The notes: a model not told the origin generated them from the letters alone. Positions 15,156 to 24,683 are shown, counted from the stretch's first letter. The stretch is DNA of 36,084 bases from Streptomyces europaeiscabiei (GCF_001550375.1 NZ_LRTR01000295.1:1-36084), one strand, 5' to 3'. Program-made: numbers and translations.

Positions 15156-15199
15156 CGAGGTAACGAGGTAACGAGAGGAAGAGAGAGGGCGCCCGGTTC

Positions 15200-15215
15200 T
15201 TTCAGGGGCGCAGGG
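15200..15215. repeat. Partial arm of the dispersed palindromic repeat
   Basis: TTTCAGGGGCGCAGGG matches the start of the right arm of copies B and C. Only this half remains, between convergent otsB and otsA. Confidence 0.45.
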
Positions 15216-15218
15216 CTC

Positions 15219-16631
15219 TCACTCTTCCAACGCCCTCAACTGATCCAGGAACCACTGGGTCGGTGGCAACGCCGTGGCCGCCGCCGCGAGCCGCTTCGTA
15301 CGCTCCGCCCGCTCAGCCGCCGGCAGGCACAGCGCCTCATGCAACGCCCTGGCCGTACCCACCACGTCGTACGGGTTCACCACGATCGAGTCGTCCCCCA
15401 GCTCCTCGAACGCCCCCGCCTCCCGCGACAGCACGAGCACGCACCCCTCGTCGGAGATGATCGGCATCTCCTTGGCGACGAGGTTCATGCCGTCCCGGAT
15501 GGGGTTCACCAGGGCCACGTCCGCGAGCCGGTACGCCGCCAGGGAGCGCGCGAAGTCGTCCTTCAGGTGGAGGATGACCGGGGTCCAGTCCGGCGTCCCG
15601 TACCGCTCGTTGATGTCGTCCGCGACCCGCTGGACCTCGGCCATGTAGTCCCGGTACACCGCGAGGTCCTGCCGCGACGGGTACGCGAAGGCGACGTGCA
15701 CGACGCGCTCGCGCCAGGTCGGCCGGTCGTCGAGGAGCTGCCGGTAGGCGTGCAGGCCGCGCACGATGTTCTTGGAGAGTTCCGTGCGGTCGACGCGGAC
15801 GATCGTGCGGCGCGGGGTGCCGTCCGGGGCCGTACCGATCTGCTCCCGCAGCACGGCCATGCGGTCGTCGACGTCCGTCTGGTGGGCGCGGGCCCGCAGG
15901 AAGTCCGCGTCGGCGCCCAGACCGTGCACGCCGATCCGGGTGCCGGACGGGCTGCCTGGGCCGAGGACCGCCCGGCAGCACGCGGTGAACGCGTCCGCCC
16001 ACCGCTGGGTGAGGAACGCGGCCCGGTCGGCGCCGAGGATCCCGTCGAGCACCTGCGCGGCGATGTCGTCGGGGAGCAGCCGGAAGTAGTCGACGGGCGC
16101 CCACGGGGTGTGCGAGAAGTGGCCGATCCGCAGGTCGGGGCGGAGTTCGCGCAGCATCCGGGGGACCAGGACCAGGTGGTAGTCCTGGACCAGCACGGCC
16201 GCGCCGTCCGCCGCCTCCTGGGCGAGCGCCTCGGCGAAGGCGCGGTTGTACGTCTCGTACGCCGCCCACTGGCGCCGGAACTCCGCGTCGAAGGCCGGCT
16301 CCAGCGGGGTCTGGTAGAGCATGTGGTGCACGAACCACAGCGTGGAGTTGGCCACGCCGTTGTAGGCGTCGTGGTGCACGTCGGCGGGGATGTCGAGCAT
16401 GCGTACGCCGGGCTCGGCGACGCCGCGTCGTACGGCCTCGCGGTCGCCGTCGCCCAGTGCGGAGCACACCCAGACGGCGCCGGAGTCCGGGTCGATCGCG
16501 GAGAGGCCCGACACGAGACCGCCGCCGCCGCGCTTCGCGCTGAGCGTGTCGGTCTTCTCGTCCAGCGTGTAGGTGACGGGACCCCGATTGGACGCGACCA
16601 GTACCTGAGCCGCGCGGTGCGTTGATGCCAT
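15219..16631 (-). CDS. otsA: Trehalose-6-phosphate synthase (GT20)
   Basis: Encodes 470 residues and joins glucose from a nucleotide sugar to glucose-6-phosphate. GT20 features: LVASNRGPVTY and RGGGGLVSGL near the start for donor phosphate binding, VLVQDYHLVLVPRMLRELRP, FSHTPWAPVDYFRLLP, VDRTELSKNIVRGLHAY, and the C-terminal NPIRDGMNLVAKEM and VLVLSREAGAFEELG. ATG 16631 (MASTHRAAQ) is preferred to a TTG nine bases earlier. It is convergent with otsB and followed upstream on the same strand by gpgS, giving a solute-synthesis cluster. Donor specificity (UDP-, GDP- or ADP-glucose) is not readable. Confidence 0.93.
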   Translation of the reverse strand: MASTHRAAQVLVASNRGPVTYTLDEKTDTLSAKRGGGGLVSGLSAIDPDSGAVWVCSALGDGDREAVRRGVAEPGVRMLDIPADVHHDAYNGVANSTLWFVHHMLYQTPLEPAFDAEFRRQWAAYETYNRAFAEALAQEAADGAAVLVQDYHLVLVPRMLRELRPDLRIGHFSHTPWAPVDYFRLLPDDIAAQVLDGILGADRAAFLTQRWADAFTACCRAVLGPGSPSGTRIGVHGLGADADFLRARAHQTDVDDRMAVLREQIGTAPDGTPRRTIVRVDRTELSKNIVRGLHAYRQLLDDRPTWRERVVHVAFAYPSRQDLAVYRDYMAEVQRVADDINERYGTPDWTPVILHLKDDFARSLAAYRLADVALVNPIRDGMNLVAKEMPIISDEGCVLVLSREAGAFEELGDDSIVVNPYDVVGTARALHEALCLPAAERAERTKRLAAAATALPPTQWFLDQLRALEE

Positions 16632-16737
16632 ACGGCTCAACCTAGCCCGGGGGTTCGGCGGTCAAACGTGCGGTTCGGCCGTATACAGGAGCGCCTATGG
16701 GGGGTGGGGGTGCGGGTGGTGTGGCGAGTGCGGGTCC

Positions 16738-16901
16738 GGTGGGGCTTCTCGCGCAGTTCCCCACGCCCCTGAAAGACCAGGCCCTGCGGGCCTCAAAGAC
16801 CAGCCCTGCGGGCCCGAAAGGCAACGGCGCTGCGGGCCGAGAAGCATGGGGCGCAGCCCCTGCTCTTCAGGGGCGCGGGGAACTGCGCGACCAGCCCCCA
16901 C
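16738..16901. repeat. Dispersed palindromic repeat, copy C
   Basis: The left arm (16738-16774, core GCGCAGTTCCCCACGCCCC) pairs with the right arm (16865-16901, core GGGGAACTGCGCGACCAG). Short CCTGCGGGCC-type units lie between. It fills most of the 308-base gap between otsA and gpgS; no gene is seen there. Confidence 0.8.
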
Positions 16902-16939
16902 TCACCCGAACCCGCCCACGAAGCGCACCCCCCACCCCC

Positions 16940-17908
16940 TCACGCCGCCTTCCGCTCCATGTACTCCGCGATCTCCGCCATCGGCGGCCTCTCCTCCAGA
17001 TCCACCGAATGCGTCCGCGGCTCGAACCCGTCCCGCCCCCGTTCGAACTGCGTCAGGACGGGCCGGATCAGGTGGCCCCGCGCCAGCCGGAGTTGCGCGG
17101 TCCGATAGATCGCCGCGGACATGCGGCCCAGCGCCTGCCCGTCCTGGTGACGGTGTTTGCGGACGCCCACGTCGACCTGGGACAGGGCGTCGAGGCCGAC
17201 CAGATGCAGTGCGTCGACCAGCATGCCCAGCTCCACGCCGTAGCCGACGGGGAACGGAAGCTGCTCCAGGAGGGAGCGGCGGGCCGCGTACTCGCCGCCG
17301 AGCGGCTGGACGAAGCCGGCCAGCTGGGGCCAGTGCATGTTGAGGAGGGGGCGGGCCATGAGCTCCGTCACACGGCCGCCCTGGCCGGCGGCGGAACCCA
17401 GGGGGCGGTCGTACATCGCCTTGACGAGGTCGACACCGGGGTCGGTGAGCAGGGGGCCGACGATCCCGGAGACGAAGTCGGACGAGAACTCCTTGAGGTC
17501 CGCGTCGATGAAGCAGACGATGTCGCCCGTCGTGACGAGCAGGGAGCGCCACAGGACCTCGCCCTTGCCGGGCACGGCCGGGATGCGGGGCAGGATGTCG
17601 TCGCGGTGGACGACTCTCGCCCCGGCCGCCGCCGCGACCTCGGACGTCCGGTCGGTCGAGCCGGAGTCGACGACCACGATCTCGTCGACGAGCGGGACCT
17701 GCCGCATGAGGTCATGACGGATGATCGCGACGATGTCGCCGACCGTCTCCTCCTCGTTCAGCGCGGGCAGGACGACGCTGACCGACTGGCCGCTCGCTCG
17801 TTTCGCGGCCATGATCCTGTGGAGCGGGCGGTCGGCCATGGACCAGGAGCGGGTACTCAGCCAACGCTCGACTTCCTTCAGCACGGTGCGCGGCTCCTCT
17901 GCGTTCAT
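16940..17908 (-). CDS. gpgS: Glucosyl-3-phosphoglycerate synthase
   Basis: Encodes 322 residues and transfers glucose to 3-phosphoglycerate, the first step to glucosylglycerate. The GT-A (GT81) pattern is clear: VSVVLPALNEEETVGDIV, EIVVVDSGSTDRTSEVA, the metal motif in CFIDADLKEF, PLGGEYAARRSLLEQLPFPVGYGVELGML, and GVRKHRHQDGQALGRM. Length fits the family. It lies upstream of otsA on the same strand, separated by a palindromic repeat that may uncouple them. Only a weak ribosome site precedes ATG 17908. In actinobacteria the product is a nitrogen-stress solute or a methylglucose-polymer precursor; which applies here cannot be told. Confidence 0.9.
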   Translation of the reverse strand: MNAEEPRTVLKEVERWLSTRSWSMADRPLHRIMAAKRASGQSVSVVLPALNEEETVGDIVAIIRHDLMRQVPLVDEIVVVDSGSTDRTSEVAAAAGARVVHRDDILPRIPAVPGKGEVLWRSLLVTTGDIVCFIDADLKEFSSDFVSGIVGPLLTDPGVDLVKAMYDRPLGSAAGQGGRVTELMARPLLNMHWPQLAGFVQPLGGEYAARRSLLEQLPFPVGYGVELGMLVDALHLVGLDALSQVDVGVRKHRHQDGQALGRMSAAIYRTAQLRLARGHLIRPVLTQFERGRDGFEPRTHSVDLEERPPMAEIAEYMERKAA

Positions 17909-18000
17909 CTCGCGGTTCGGACGGCTCTCTCAACTGTCCTGGCCTTCGGTTACAGTCTTGGACAACGCTGGTGACCATCGCATGTCGGTGCTCGTCCGCG

Positions 18001-18006
18001 TATACA
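18001..18006 (+). promoter_or_regulatory. Candidate -10 box of the riboswitch transcript
   Basis: TATACA is a good -10 hexamer, about 11 bases before the first riboswitch base. No clear -35 is seen 17 bases upstream, so the promoter is tentative. Confidence 0.45.
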
Positions 18007-18016
18007 ACCAAATACC

Positions 18017-18195
18017 GCTCATCCAGAGGGGCAGAGGGATACGGCCCGATGAAGCCCCGGCAACCCTCCAGCCGGTCTCGTACCGATCGACGGCGCAGCG
18101 CGATGGCGCGCCACCGCTGATCGTTCCGCGAGGCTCCCGGCTCGGGAAGGTGCCAAATCCGTCTCACGGCGAAGTGCGTCGTGAGGAAGATGAGG
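18017..18195 (+). promoter_or_regulatory. SAM-I riboswitch (S-box)
   Basis: The S-box signature is present in order: CTCATCCAGAGGGGCAGAGG, then GATACGGCCCGATGAAGCCC with GGCAACC, and later GGTGCCAAATCC. The closing P1 helix pairs CTCATC (18018-18023) with GATGAG (18189-18194). The 3' strand of P1 runs directly into the AGGAGAAAGGG purine stretch before the start codon. SAM binding would therefore be expected to mask the ribosome site (translational control) and shut the operon when methionine and SAM are plentiful. Confidence 0.93.
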
Positions 18196-18213
18196 AGAAA
18201 GGGCCTCGCCTCC

Positions 18214-19506
18214 ATGGCTGCGCAGACTGTTGCAAGCACCACCGACTCCACCTCCACAGTAGACCTCGGCCCCGCCGCCGCCCTGAGCTGTCGCGAATGC
18301 GGTCACCGCGTATCCCTCGGTCCGGTCTTCGCCTGCGAGGAGTGTTTCGGGCCGCTGGAGATCGCGTACGACTACTCCGCCTACGAAACCGAAGAGCTGC
18401 GCAAGCGGATCGAGTCCGGCCCCGCGAACATCTGGCGGTACGCGCCCCTGCTGCCCGTCCCGGCCGACGTGGCCACCAAGCCGAACATCAACCCCGGCTG
18501 GACCCAGCTCGTCAAGGCCGACAACCTGGCGGCCGCGCTCGGCGTCGACACCGGCAAGCTCTTCATCAAGGACGACTCCGGCAACCCGACGCACTCCTTC
18601 AAGGACCGCGTCGTCGCCCAGGCGCTGGAGGCGGCCCGCGCCTTCGGCTTCACCACCCTCTCCTGCTCCTCCACGGGCAACCTGGCCGGTGCCGTCGGCG
18701 CCGCCGCCGCCCGCGCCGGTCTGCGGTCCTGCGTGTTCATCCCGCACGACCTGGAGCAGGGCAAGGTCGTCATGGCCGCCATCTACGGCGGCGAGCTCGT
18801 CGGCATCGAGGGCAACTACGACGACGTGAACCGCTTCTGTTCCGAGCTGATCGGCGACCCGGCCGGCGAGGGCTGGGGCTTCGTCAACGTCAACCTGCGG
18901 CCGTACTACGCGGAGGGCTCCAAGACCCTGGCGTACGAGATCTGCGAGCAGCTCGGCTGGCAGCTCCCCGACCAGCTGGTCGTGCCGATCGCCTCCGGGT
19001 CGCAGCTCACGAAGATCGACAAGGGGCTCCAGGAGCTGATCAGGCTCGGGCTCGTCGAGGACAAGCCGTACAAGATCTTCGGTGCGCAGGCGGAGGGGTG
19101 CTCGCCGGTGTCGGTGGCCTTCAAGGCCGGGCACGACGTGGTGCGGCCCCAGAAGCCGAACACGATCGCGAAGTCGCTCGCGATCGGCAACCCGGCGGAC
19201 GGGCCGTACGTGCTCGACATCGCGCGGCGCACCGGTGGGGCCGTGGAGGACGTGACGGACGAGCAGGTCGTCGAGGCGATCAAGCTGCTGGCGCAGACGG
19301 AAGGGATCTTCGCGGAGACCGCCGGTGGGGTGACCGTCGGGGTGGCGAAGAAGCTGATCGAGGACGGGCTTCTCGACCCGACGCTGACGACGGTCGTCCT
19401 GAACACCGGTGACGGCCTCAAGACGCTGGACGCGGTGGCCGGGACCGGCCTCACCGCGACCATTCGCCCCAACCTTGATTCGTTCCGTGAGGCCGGTCTC
19501 GCGTAA
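18214..19506 (+). CDS. thrC: Threonine-synthase-like PLP enzyme under a SAM riboswitch
   Basis: Encodes 430 residues of the fold type II PLP family, annotated as threonine synthase by similarity. An N-terminal zinc ribbon (Cys26, Cys29, Cys41, Cys44 in CRECGH and CEECFG) is followed by the catalytic domain. The PLP lysine is Lys130 in NPTHSFKDR, with the phosphate loop in SCSSTGNLAGAVG and VVPIASGSQLTKI further on. ATG 18214 is chosen because AAAGGG lies at the right spacing; GTG 18181 would start inside the riboswitch. Plain threonine synthase would not be expected under SAM control. The next gene encodes a CysO-like sulfur carrier. I infer that it uses O-phosphohomoserine with protein thiocarboxylate to form homocysteine. 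Whether a second, genuine thrC exists elsewhere cannot be seen here. Confidence 0.88.
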   Translation: MAAQTVASTTDSTSTVDLGPAAALSCRECGHRVSLGPVFACEECFGPLEIAYDYSAYETEELRKRIESGPANIWRYAPLLPVPADVATKPNINPGWTQLVKADNLAAALGVDTGKLFIKDDSGNPTHSFKDRVVAQALEAARAFGFTTLSCSSTGNLAGAVGAAAARAGLRSCVFIPHDLEQGKVVMAAIYGGELVGIEGNYDDVNRFCSELIGDPAGEGWGFVNVNLRPYYAEGSKTLAYEICEQLGWQLPDQLVVPIASGSQLTKIDKGLQELIRLGLVEDKPYKIFGAQAEGCSPVSVAFKAGHDVVRPQKPNTIAKSLAIGNPADGPYVLDIARRTGGAVEDVTDEQVVEAIKLLAQTEGIFAETAGGVTVGVAKKLIEDGLLDPTLTTVVLNTGDGLKTLDAVAGTGLTATIRPNLDSFREAGLA

Positions 19507-19533
19507 GACTCGCCAGTCGTTCGTCTGCGGGCC

Positions 19534-19567
19534 GGTGGGGGCCGGCCGCGCAGTTCCCCGCGCCCCC
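19534..19567. repeat. Dispersed palindromic repeat, copy D
   Basis: One arm with the core GCGCAGTTCCCCGCGCCCCC lies in the 93 bases between the PLP enzyme gene and the sulfur-carrier gene. No opposing arm is present. Confidence 0.75.
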
Positions 19568-19599
19568 AACCCCGCCGTCCCGACCGGAGGTCACAAGTC

Positions 19600-19875
19600 A
19601 TGAGCGTCAACGTCCGCATCCCCACCATCCTTCGCACCTACACCGGCGGCAAGGCCGAGGTGAGTGCCGAAGGTGCGACTCTCGCCGAGGTGATCGCCGA
19701 CCTCGAGAAGAACCACAACGGGATCGCCGCCCGGGTTCTGGACGATCAGGGCAAGTTGCGGCGGTTCGTGAATGTGTACGTGAATGACGACGATGTCCGG
19801 TTCGAGCAGGGGCTGGAGACGGCCACGCCGGACGGTGTGGGCGTGTCGATCATTCCCGCGGTCGCCGGCGGCTGA
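19600..19875 (+). CDS. CysO-like MoaD/ThiS sulfur-carrier protein
   Basis: Encodes 91 residues with a beta-grasp pattern: MSVNVRIPTILRTYTGG, TLAEVIADLEKN, LRRFVNVYVNDDDVRFEQGL and an exposed C-terminus ending PAVAGG. The terminal Gly-Gly is what adenylation and thiocarboxylation require. From memory it closely resembles M. tuberculosis CysO, which donates sulfur to the PLP enzyme CysM. GGAGG lies nine bases before ATG 19600. It is the second gene of the SAM-riboswitch operon. The natural partner is therefore the PLP enzyme upstream, giving a role in homocysteine or methionine synthesis rather than molybdopterin or thiamine. Sulfur loading would need a MoeZ-type enzyme encoded elsewhere. A strong terminator follows. 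Confidence 0.88.
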   Translation: MSVNVRIPTILRTYTGGKAEVSAEGATLAEVIADLEKNHNGIAARVLDDQGKLRRFVNVYVNDDDVRFEQGLETATPDGVGVSIIPAVAGG

Positions 19876-19933
19876 CCCCCGGTCGTACCGGTCGGTAGTA
19901 ACCGTCGGTAACTTTGATTACCGAGAGTTCATC

Positions 19934-19972
19934 GAATTGCCCCCTCCGCGAGAGAAGCGGAGGGGGCAATTC
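19934..19972 (+). terminator. Strong terminator of the SAM-riboswitch operon
   Basis: GAATTGCCCCCTCCGC and GCGGAGGGGGCAATTC form a perfect 16-bp stem with a 7-base loop, 58 bases after the sulfur-carrier stop. The next 330 bases are less GC-rich than the surroundings and contain no credible gene; they hold the promoter region of the cold-shock gene. Confidence 0.85.
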
Positions 19973-20252
19973 TCTATGGTTGAGCACGGTACAGTTGGGG
20001 AACCCGGTCCGATCGGCGTAGTGATTCCATGCCGGGCGCATATTTGATTGAGCCGCACGCCCTATATGAAGTAGCCAAAGTGTGCAGGCCTTTTGCGTAT
20101 TTCTTCCCTTTTGCGGGGCCCGACTTGCCCTGAATTCAGGCGAATTGTTCGTACATTCCCGACCGGTCGTGTCCAGAATTCTCGTCCGATTGACCTGTTG
20201 CAGAGGGCAGTTGGACAGATACATTCGGCCGCGGTCGACGCGTTCCGGCGCA

Positions 20253-20274
20253 CACCCCCAACCGTTGGGGGGTG
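20253..20274 (+). other. Small hairpin in the cold-shock leader
   Basis: CCCCCAA and TTGGGGG pair around CCG, 63 bases before the cold-shock start codon. Such leaders can be temperature-responsive, but there is no direct evidence here. Confidence 0.35.
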
Positions 20275-20336
20275 AGGTCTGACCCGGATCCGCGAAGTGT
20301 GGATCTGTGCAAGGGCCAGTAATAGGGGAGTTAGGC

Positions 20337-20543
20337 ATGGCTCAGGGCACCGTCAAGTGGTTCAACGCGGAGAAGGGGTACGGCTTCATCGCGGTCGACG
20401 GTGGTGCGGATGTATTCGTCCACTACAGCGCGATTCAGATGGACGGTTACCGCACCCTGGAAGAGGGCCAGCGGGTCGAGTTCGAGATCTCGCAGGGTCA
20501 GAAGGGGCCGCAGGCGGACATGGTCCGACTCGCGGTCGGCTGA
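20337..20543 (+). CDS. Cold-shock protein (CspA family)
   Basis: Encodes 68 residues with a single cold-shock domain. It starts [20 protein letters not shown] and contains the nucleic-acid-binding motifs KGYGFI (RNP1) and VFVHYSAI (RNP2). It acts as a cytosolic RNA chaperone. ATG 20337 is preceded by AGGGGAG. It lies alone between two terminators, with a long, relatively AT-rich leader of several hundred bases, common for cold-shock genes. It is the scoF type that sits beside groEL2 in S. coelicolor; several paralogues are usual in the genus, so I give no symbol. Confidence 0.95.
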   Translation: MAQGTVKWFNAEKGYGFIAVDGGADVFVHYSAIQMDGYRTLEEGQRVEFEISQGQKGPQADMVRLAVG

Positions 20544-20589
20544 AGTAACGCGCCGGGGTTAACGCAGCGACGTTCTTCGTTCTTCATGG

Positions 20590-20623
20590 GAGGGCTCGCA
20601 TCCCGTAAGGGGTGCGAGCCCTC
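20590..20623 (+). terminator. Terminator after the cold-shock gene
   Basis: GAGGGCTCGCA and TGCGAGCCCTC form a perfect 11-bp stem, with a further CCC/GGG pairing inside the loop, followed by TTGTGTG. It isolates the cold-shock gene from groEL2. Confidence 0.85.
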
Positions 20624-20734
20624 TTGTGTGCGCGCTCACCGGGCGGGGTCGCCCACGGGTCCGGGGCGGGGGTGCGGGCGGGGGTCGCGCATGGGCGCGC
20701 GGGGGTGCGTTCACCTGCGGATCATCGAGAGCCG

Positions 20735-20779
20735 CTTGCACTCGACCATGCCGAGTGCTAATCATTGGCGTTAGCACTC
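20735..20779 (+). promoter_or_regulatory. CIRCE operators and promoter of groEL2
   Basis: Three half-sites lie at 9-base spacing: CTTGCACTC (20735-20743), GAGTGCTAA (20753-20761) and TTAGCACTC (20771-20779). The first two form a standard CIRCE inverted repeat bound by HrcA; the third adds an everted pair. A sigma-HrdB-type promoter, TTGCAC at 20736-20741 and TAATCA at 20759-20764 with 17 bases between, coincides with the first operator, so HrcA binding would block it. Confidence 0.85.
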
Positions 20780-20815
20780 TGAAGGTGAGAGTGACAACGA
20801 GGATCGGGTCGGTGA

Positions 20816-22546
<1,731 letters not shown>

Positions 22547-22576
22547 TCGACCCCGGTCGATCACCGTCCTTCAGTA

Positions 22577-22618
22577 CCGAGGGCGGCACTCCCTGGACGC
22601 AGGGGGTGCCGCCCTCGG
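22577..22618 (+). terminator. groEL2 terminator
   Basis: A 19-bp stem (22577-22595 with 22600-22618; one G-U pair) and a GACG loop, 30 bases after the groEL2 stop. Confidence 0.88.
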
Positions 22619-22694
22619 GCGTGTCCGGGGTCACATCCGAAGCGGGTGCGGCGGCGGAATTCCGTGCCGGGTGGGGCGGTTGGGAGAAAGGATG

Positions 22695-22714
22695 CTAGAT
22701 GCGTGCGCATCTAG
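22695..22714. promoter_or_regulatory. Palindromic operator candidate before the old yellow enzyme gene
   Basis: CTAGATGCGTGCGCATCTAG is a 20-bp palindrome with 8-bp perfect arms, 69 bases before the start codon. Extra GATGC and GCATC copies flank it at 22691 and 22723. This is the size and form of MarR- or TetR-type operators; no regulator gene is adjacent. Confidence 0.5.
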
Positions 22715-22782
22715 TGCATATCGCATCTTCCCACCGTCAACGTCCCCTTGATGTCCAGCCGACCTCTCCGAGGAGTCCCCAC

Positions 22783-23904
22783 GTGACCACCGCCTCCACC
22801 TCCCGTGCCGCCGAAGTACTGTCCCGACCCGTCACGATCAACGGTCTGACCGTTCCGAACCGGATCGCCATGGCCCCCATGACGCGGGTGTTCTCGCCCG
22901 GCGGTGTCCCGGGGGCGGACGTGGCCTCGTACTACGGGCGGCGGGCGGCCGCGGGGGTCGGCCTGATCGTGACCGAGGGCACCTACGTCGGGCACGAGAC
23001 GGCCGGGGACCTGGACGGGGTGCCGCGGTTCGCCGGCGAGGAGCAGCTCGCCGGATGGGCGAAGGTCGTGGAGGCGGTGCACGCCGGTGGCGGCACGATC
23101 GTCCCGCAGCTCTGGCACATCGGGACTGTCCGCCAGCAGGGCAAGCTCTTCCCGGACGCCCCCGTGTTCGGCCCCTCCGGCCTGCGGCCCGACGGCACCG
23201 AGGCGGAGGGCGGCCGGGCCATGACCCAGGCCGACATCGACGAGGTCGTCGCCGCCTTCGCCAAGTCCGCCGCCGAGGCCGAGCGCATCGGCATGGACGG
23301 CGTGGAGATCCACGGTGCCCACGGCTACCTGATCGACCAGTTCCTCTGGGAGCGCACCAACCGCCGTACGGACGCCTACGGCGGTGACCTCGTCGCCCGT
23401 ACGAAGTTCGCGGCGGAGGTCGTGGCGGCCGTAAGGGACTCCGTGTCCGCCGACTTCCCGGTCATCTTCCGCTACTCGCAGTGGAAGCAGGAGGCGTACG
23501 ACGCGCGCCTCGCCGAGACGCCGGAGGAGCTGGAGGCGCTGCTGAGCCCGCTCGTGGCGGCCGGGGTCGACGCGTTCCACGCCTCGACGCGCCGCTACTG
23601 GCAGGCGGAGTTCGACGGCTCCGAGCTCAACCTCGCGGGCTGGACGAAGAAGCTCACCGGCAAGCCCACCATCACCGTCGGCTCGGTCGGCCTGGACGGC
23701 GAGTTCCTCGCCGCGTTCGCCGGTGAGGGGGCGACGCTCAAGGGTATCGACGACCTGCTGAACAGCCTGGAGGCCGACGAGTTCGACCTCGTCGCCGTGG
23801 GCCGCGCGCTCCTCCAGGACCCGGAGTGGGCGGCGAAGGTCCTCGACGGCCGCCTGGGCGAGCTGAAGGCGTTCGAGCCGGCGGCGCTGGGTTCGCTCAG
23901 CTGA
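22783..23904 (+). CDS. Old yellow enzyme family NADH:flavin oxidoreductase
   Basis: Encodes 373 residues forming an FMN-binding TIM barrel that reduces activated alkenes and electrophiles with NAD(P)H. Family segments: NRIAMAPMTRVFS for FMN binding, VPQLWHIG, DGVEIHGAHGYLIDQFL for the His pair that binds substrate, RTDAYGGDLVARTKF, and VGRALLQDPEWAAKVLDG near the end. GTG 22783 is chosen because GAGGAG lies seven bases upstream; the frame is open to 22699 but that stretch holds the operator-like palindrome. It is transcribed alone, between the groEL2 terminator and its own. The physiological substrate is not known. Confidence 0.92.
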   Translation: MTTASTSRAAEVLSRPVTINGLTVPNRIAMAPMTRVFSPGGVPGADVASYYGRRAAAGVGLIVTEGTYVGHETAGDLDGVPRFAGEEQLAGWAKVVEAVHAGGGTIVPQLWHIGTVRQQGKLFPDAPVFGPSGLRPDGTEAEGGRAMTQADIDEVVAAFAKSAAEAERIGMDGVEIHGAHGYLIDQFLWERTNRRTDAYGGDLVARTKFAAEVVAAVRDSVSADFPVIFRYSQWKQEAYDARLAETPEELEALLSPLVAAGVDAFHASTRRYWQAEFDGSELNLAGWTKKLTGKPTITVGSVGLDGEFLAAFAGEGATLKGIDDLLNSLEADEFDLVAVGRALLQDPEWAAKVLDGRLGELKAFEPAALGSLS

Positions 23905-23909
23905 GGTGG

Positions 23910-23940
23910 TGCCGGGCCCACGAGTCCGGTGGGCCCGGCA
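23910..23940. terminator. Hairpin between convergent genes
   Basis: TGCCGGGCCCAC and GTGGGCCCGGCA form a perfect 12-bp stem with a 7-base loop, immediately after the old yellow enzyme stop and before the end of the Uma2 gene. Confidence 0.8.
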
Positions 23941-23952
23941 TGGGGGGGCGGG

Positions 23953-24624
23953 TCAGTCGGCGTAGTCCTTCAGTTCTTCCGTGTCCAGGGTGAAGCCGAG
24001 GGGGTCGGGCAGCTCCACCGGGGTTCCCCAGGGGGATGGGGTGATCTGCTGGTAGCTGCCGTCCTTCGGCTCGCTGTACACGACGACGGTCTCCTTGTCG
24101 CGATCGACGAGGAGGTAGACGGGGATGTCGACTGCCGCATAGCCGACGGGCTTGTCGATGCGGTCTCGCTGATTGGTGTCGCGATCGTGTGAGGTGATCT
24201 CGACGACCATGAGGACGCCGTTGGAAGCGGACCACTCCCCGTGGCCCTTGAAGTGACCCCGTTGCGCGAGAGCTCCGTCCGTGCGAGCGCGACCTTTGCG
24301 GTAGGCCTCGGTCCTGACTCCGCGCTCGTGGTAAAGACGCAGGCCGGGGCGATGCTGCAGGCACTGCTCCAGCAGCCACATGAAGATCTCGCTGTGGTTG
24401 CCGTCCGGCATGGCCTTGACCTCAAGTTTTCCGTTGATGTACTCAAGCCGGACGGTCTCCGGTGCCCGCCGCTCCAGTTCCTCGAAGTCCTCGACGCTCA
24501 GTGGGTCCCTGGTCCGGACTCGCCCGTCGACGAATTCGAGCCGGACGTGCTCCGGTGCCACGCTGGCGAGTTCCTCGAAGTCCTCGACGGGCATCTGCGG
24601 ACGTTCGGCGGTGCTGGGGGTCAT
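23953..24624 (-). CDS. Uma2 (DUF820) family endonuclease-like protein
   Basis: Encodes 223 residues with a PD-(D/E)xK-type core: MPDGNHSEIFMWLLEQ, then RTDGALAQRG, VLMVVEITSHDRDTNQRDRIDKPVGYAA supplying the Glu and Lys, and VPVYLLVD-like ending strands. The N-terminus is odd. The segment VEDFEELASVAPEHVRLEFV (about residues 13-32) is repeated as VEDFEELERRAPETVRLEYI (about 44-63), a tandem duplication of the family's opening strand. ATG 24624 follows GGGAGGAGG. Uma2 proteins are numerous in Streptomyces and their role is unclear. It lies 59 bases after the regulator gene on the same strand and is probably co-transcribed with it. Confidence 0.85.
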   Translation of the reverse strand: MTPSTAERPQMPVEDFEELASVAPEHVRLEFVDGRVRTRDPLSVEDFEELERRAPETVRLEYINGKLEVKAMPDGNHSEIFMWLLEQCLQHRPGLRLYHERGVRTEAYRKGRARTDGALAQRGHFKGHGEWSASNGVLMVVEITSHDRDTNQRDRIDKPVGYAAVDIPVYLLVDRDKETVVVYSEPKDGSYQQITPSPWGTPVELPDPLGFTLDTEELKDYAD

Positions 24625-24683
24625 GGCGTCGCCTCCTCCCCTCCATCGTGCCCTGGGGTGATGCCTGCGGACCGTAGGAGCGG

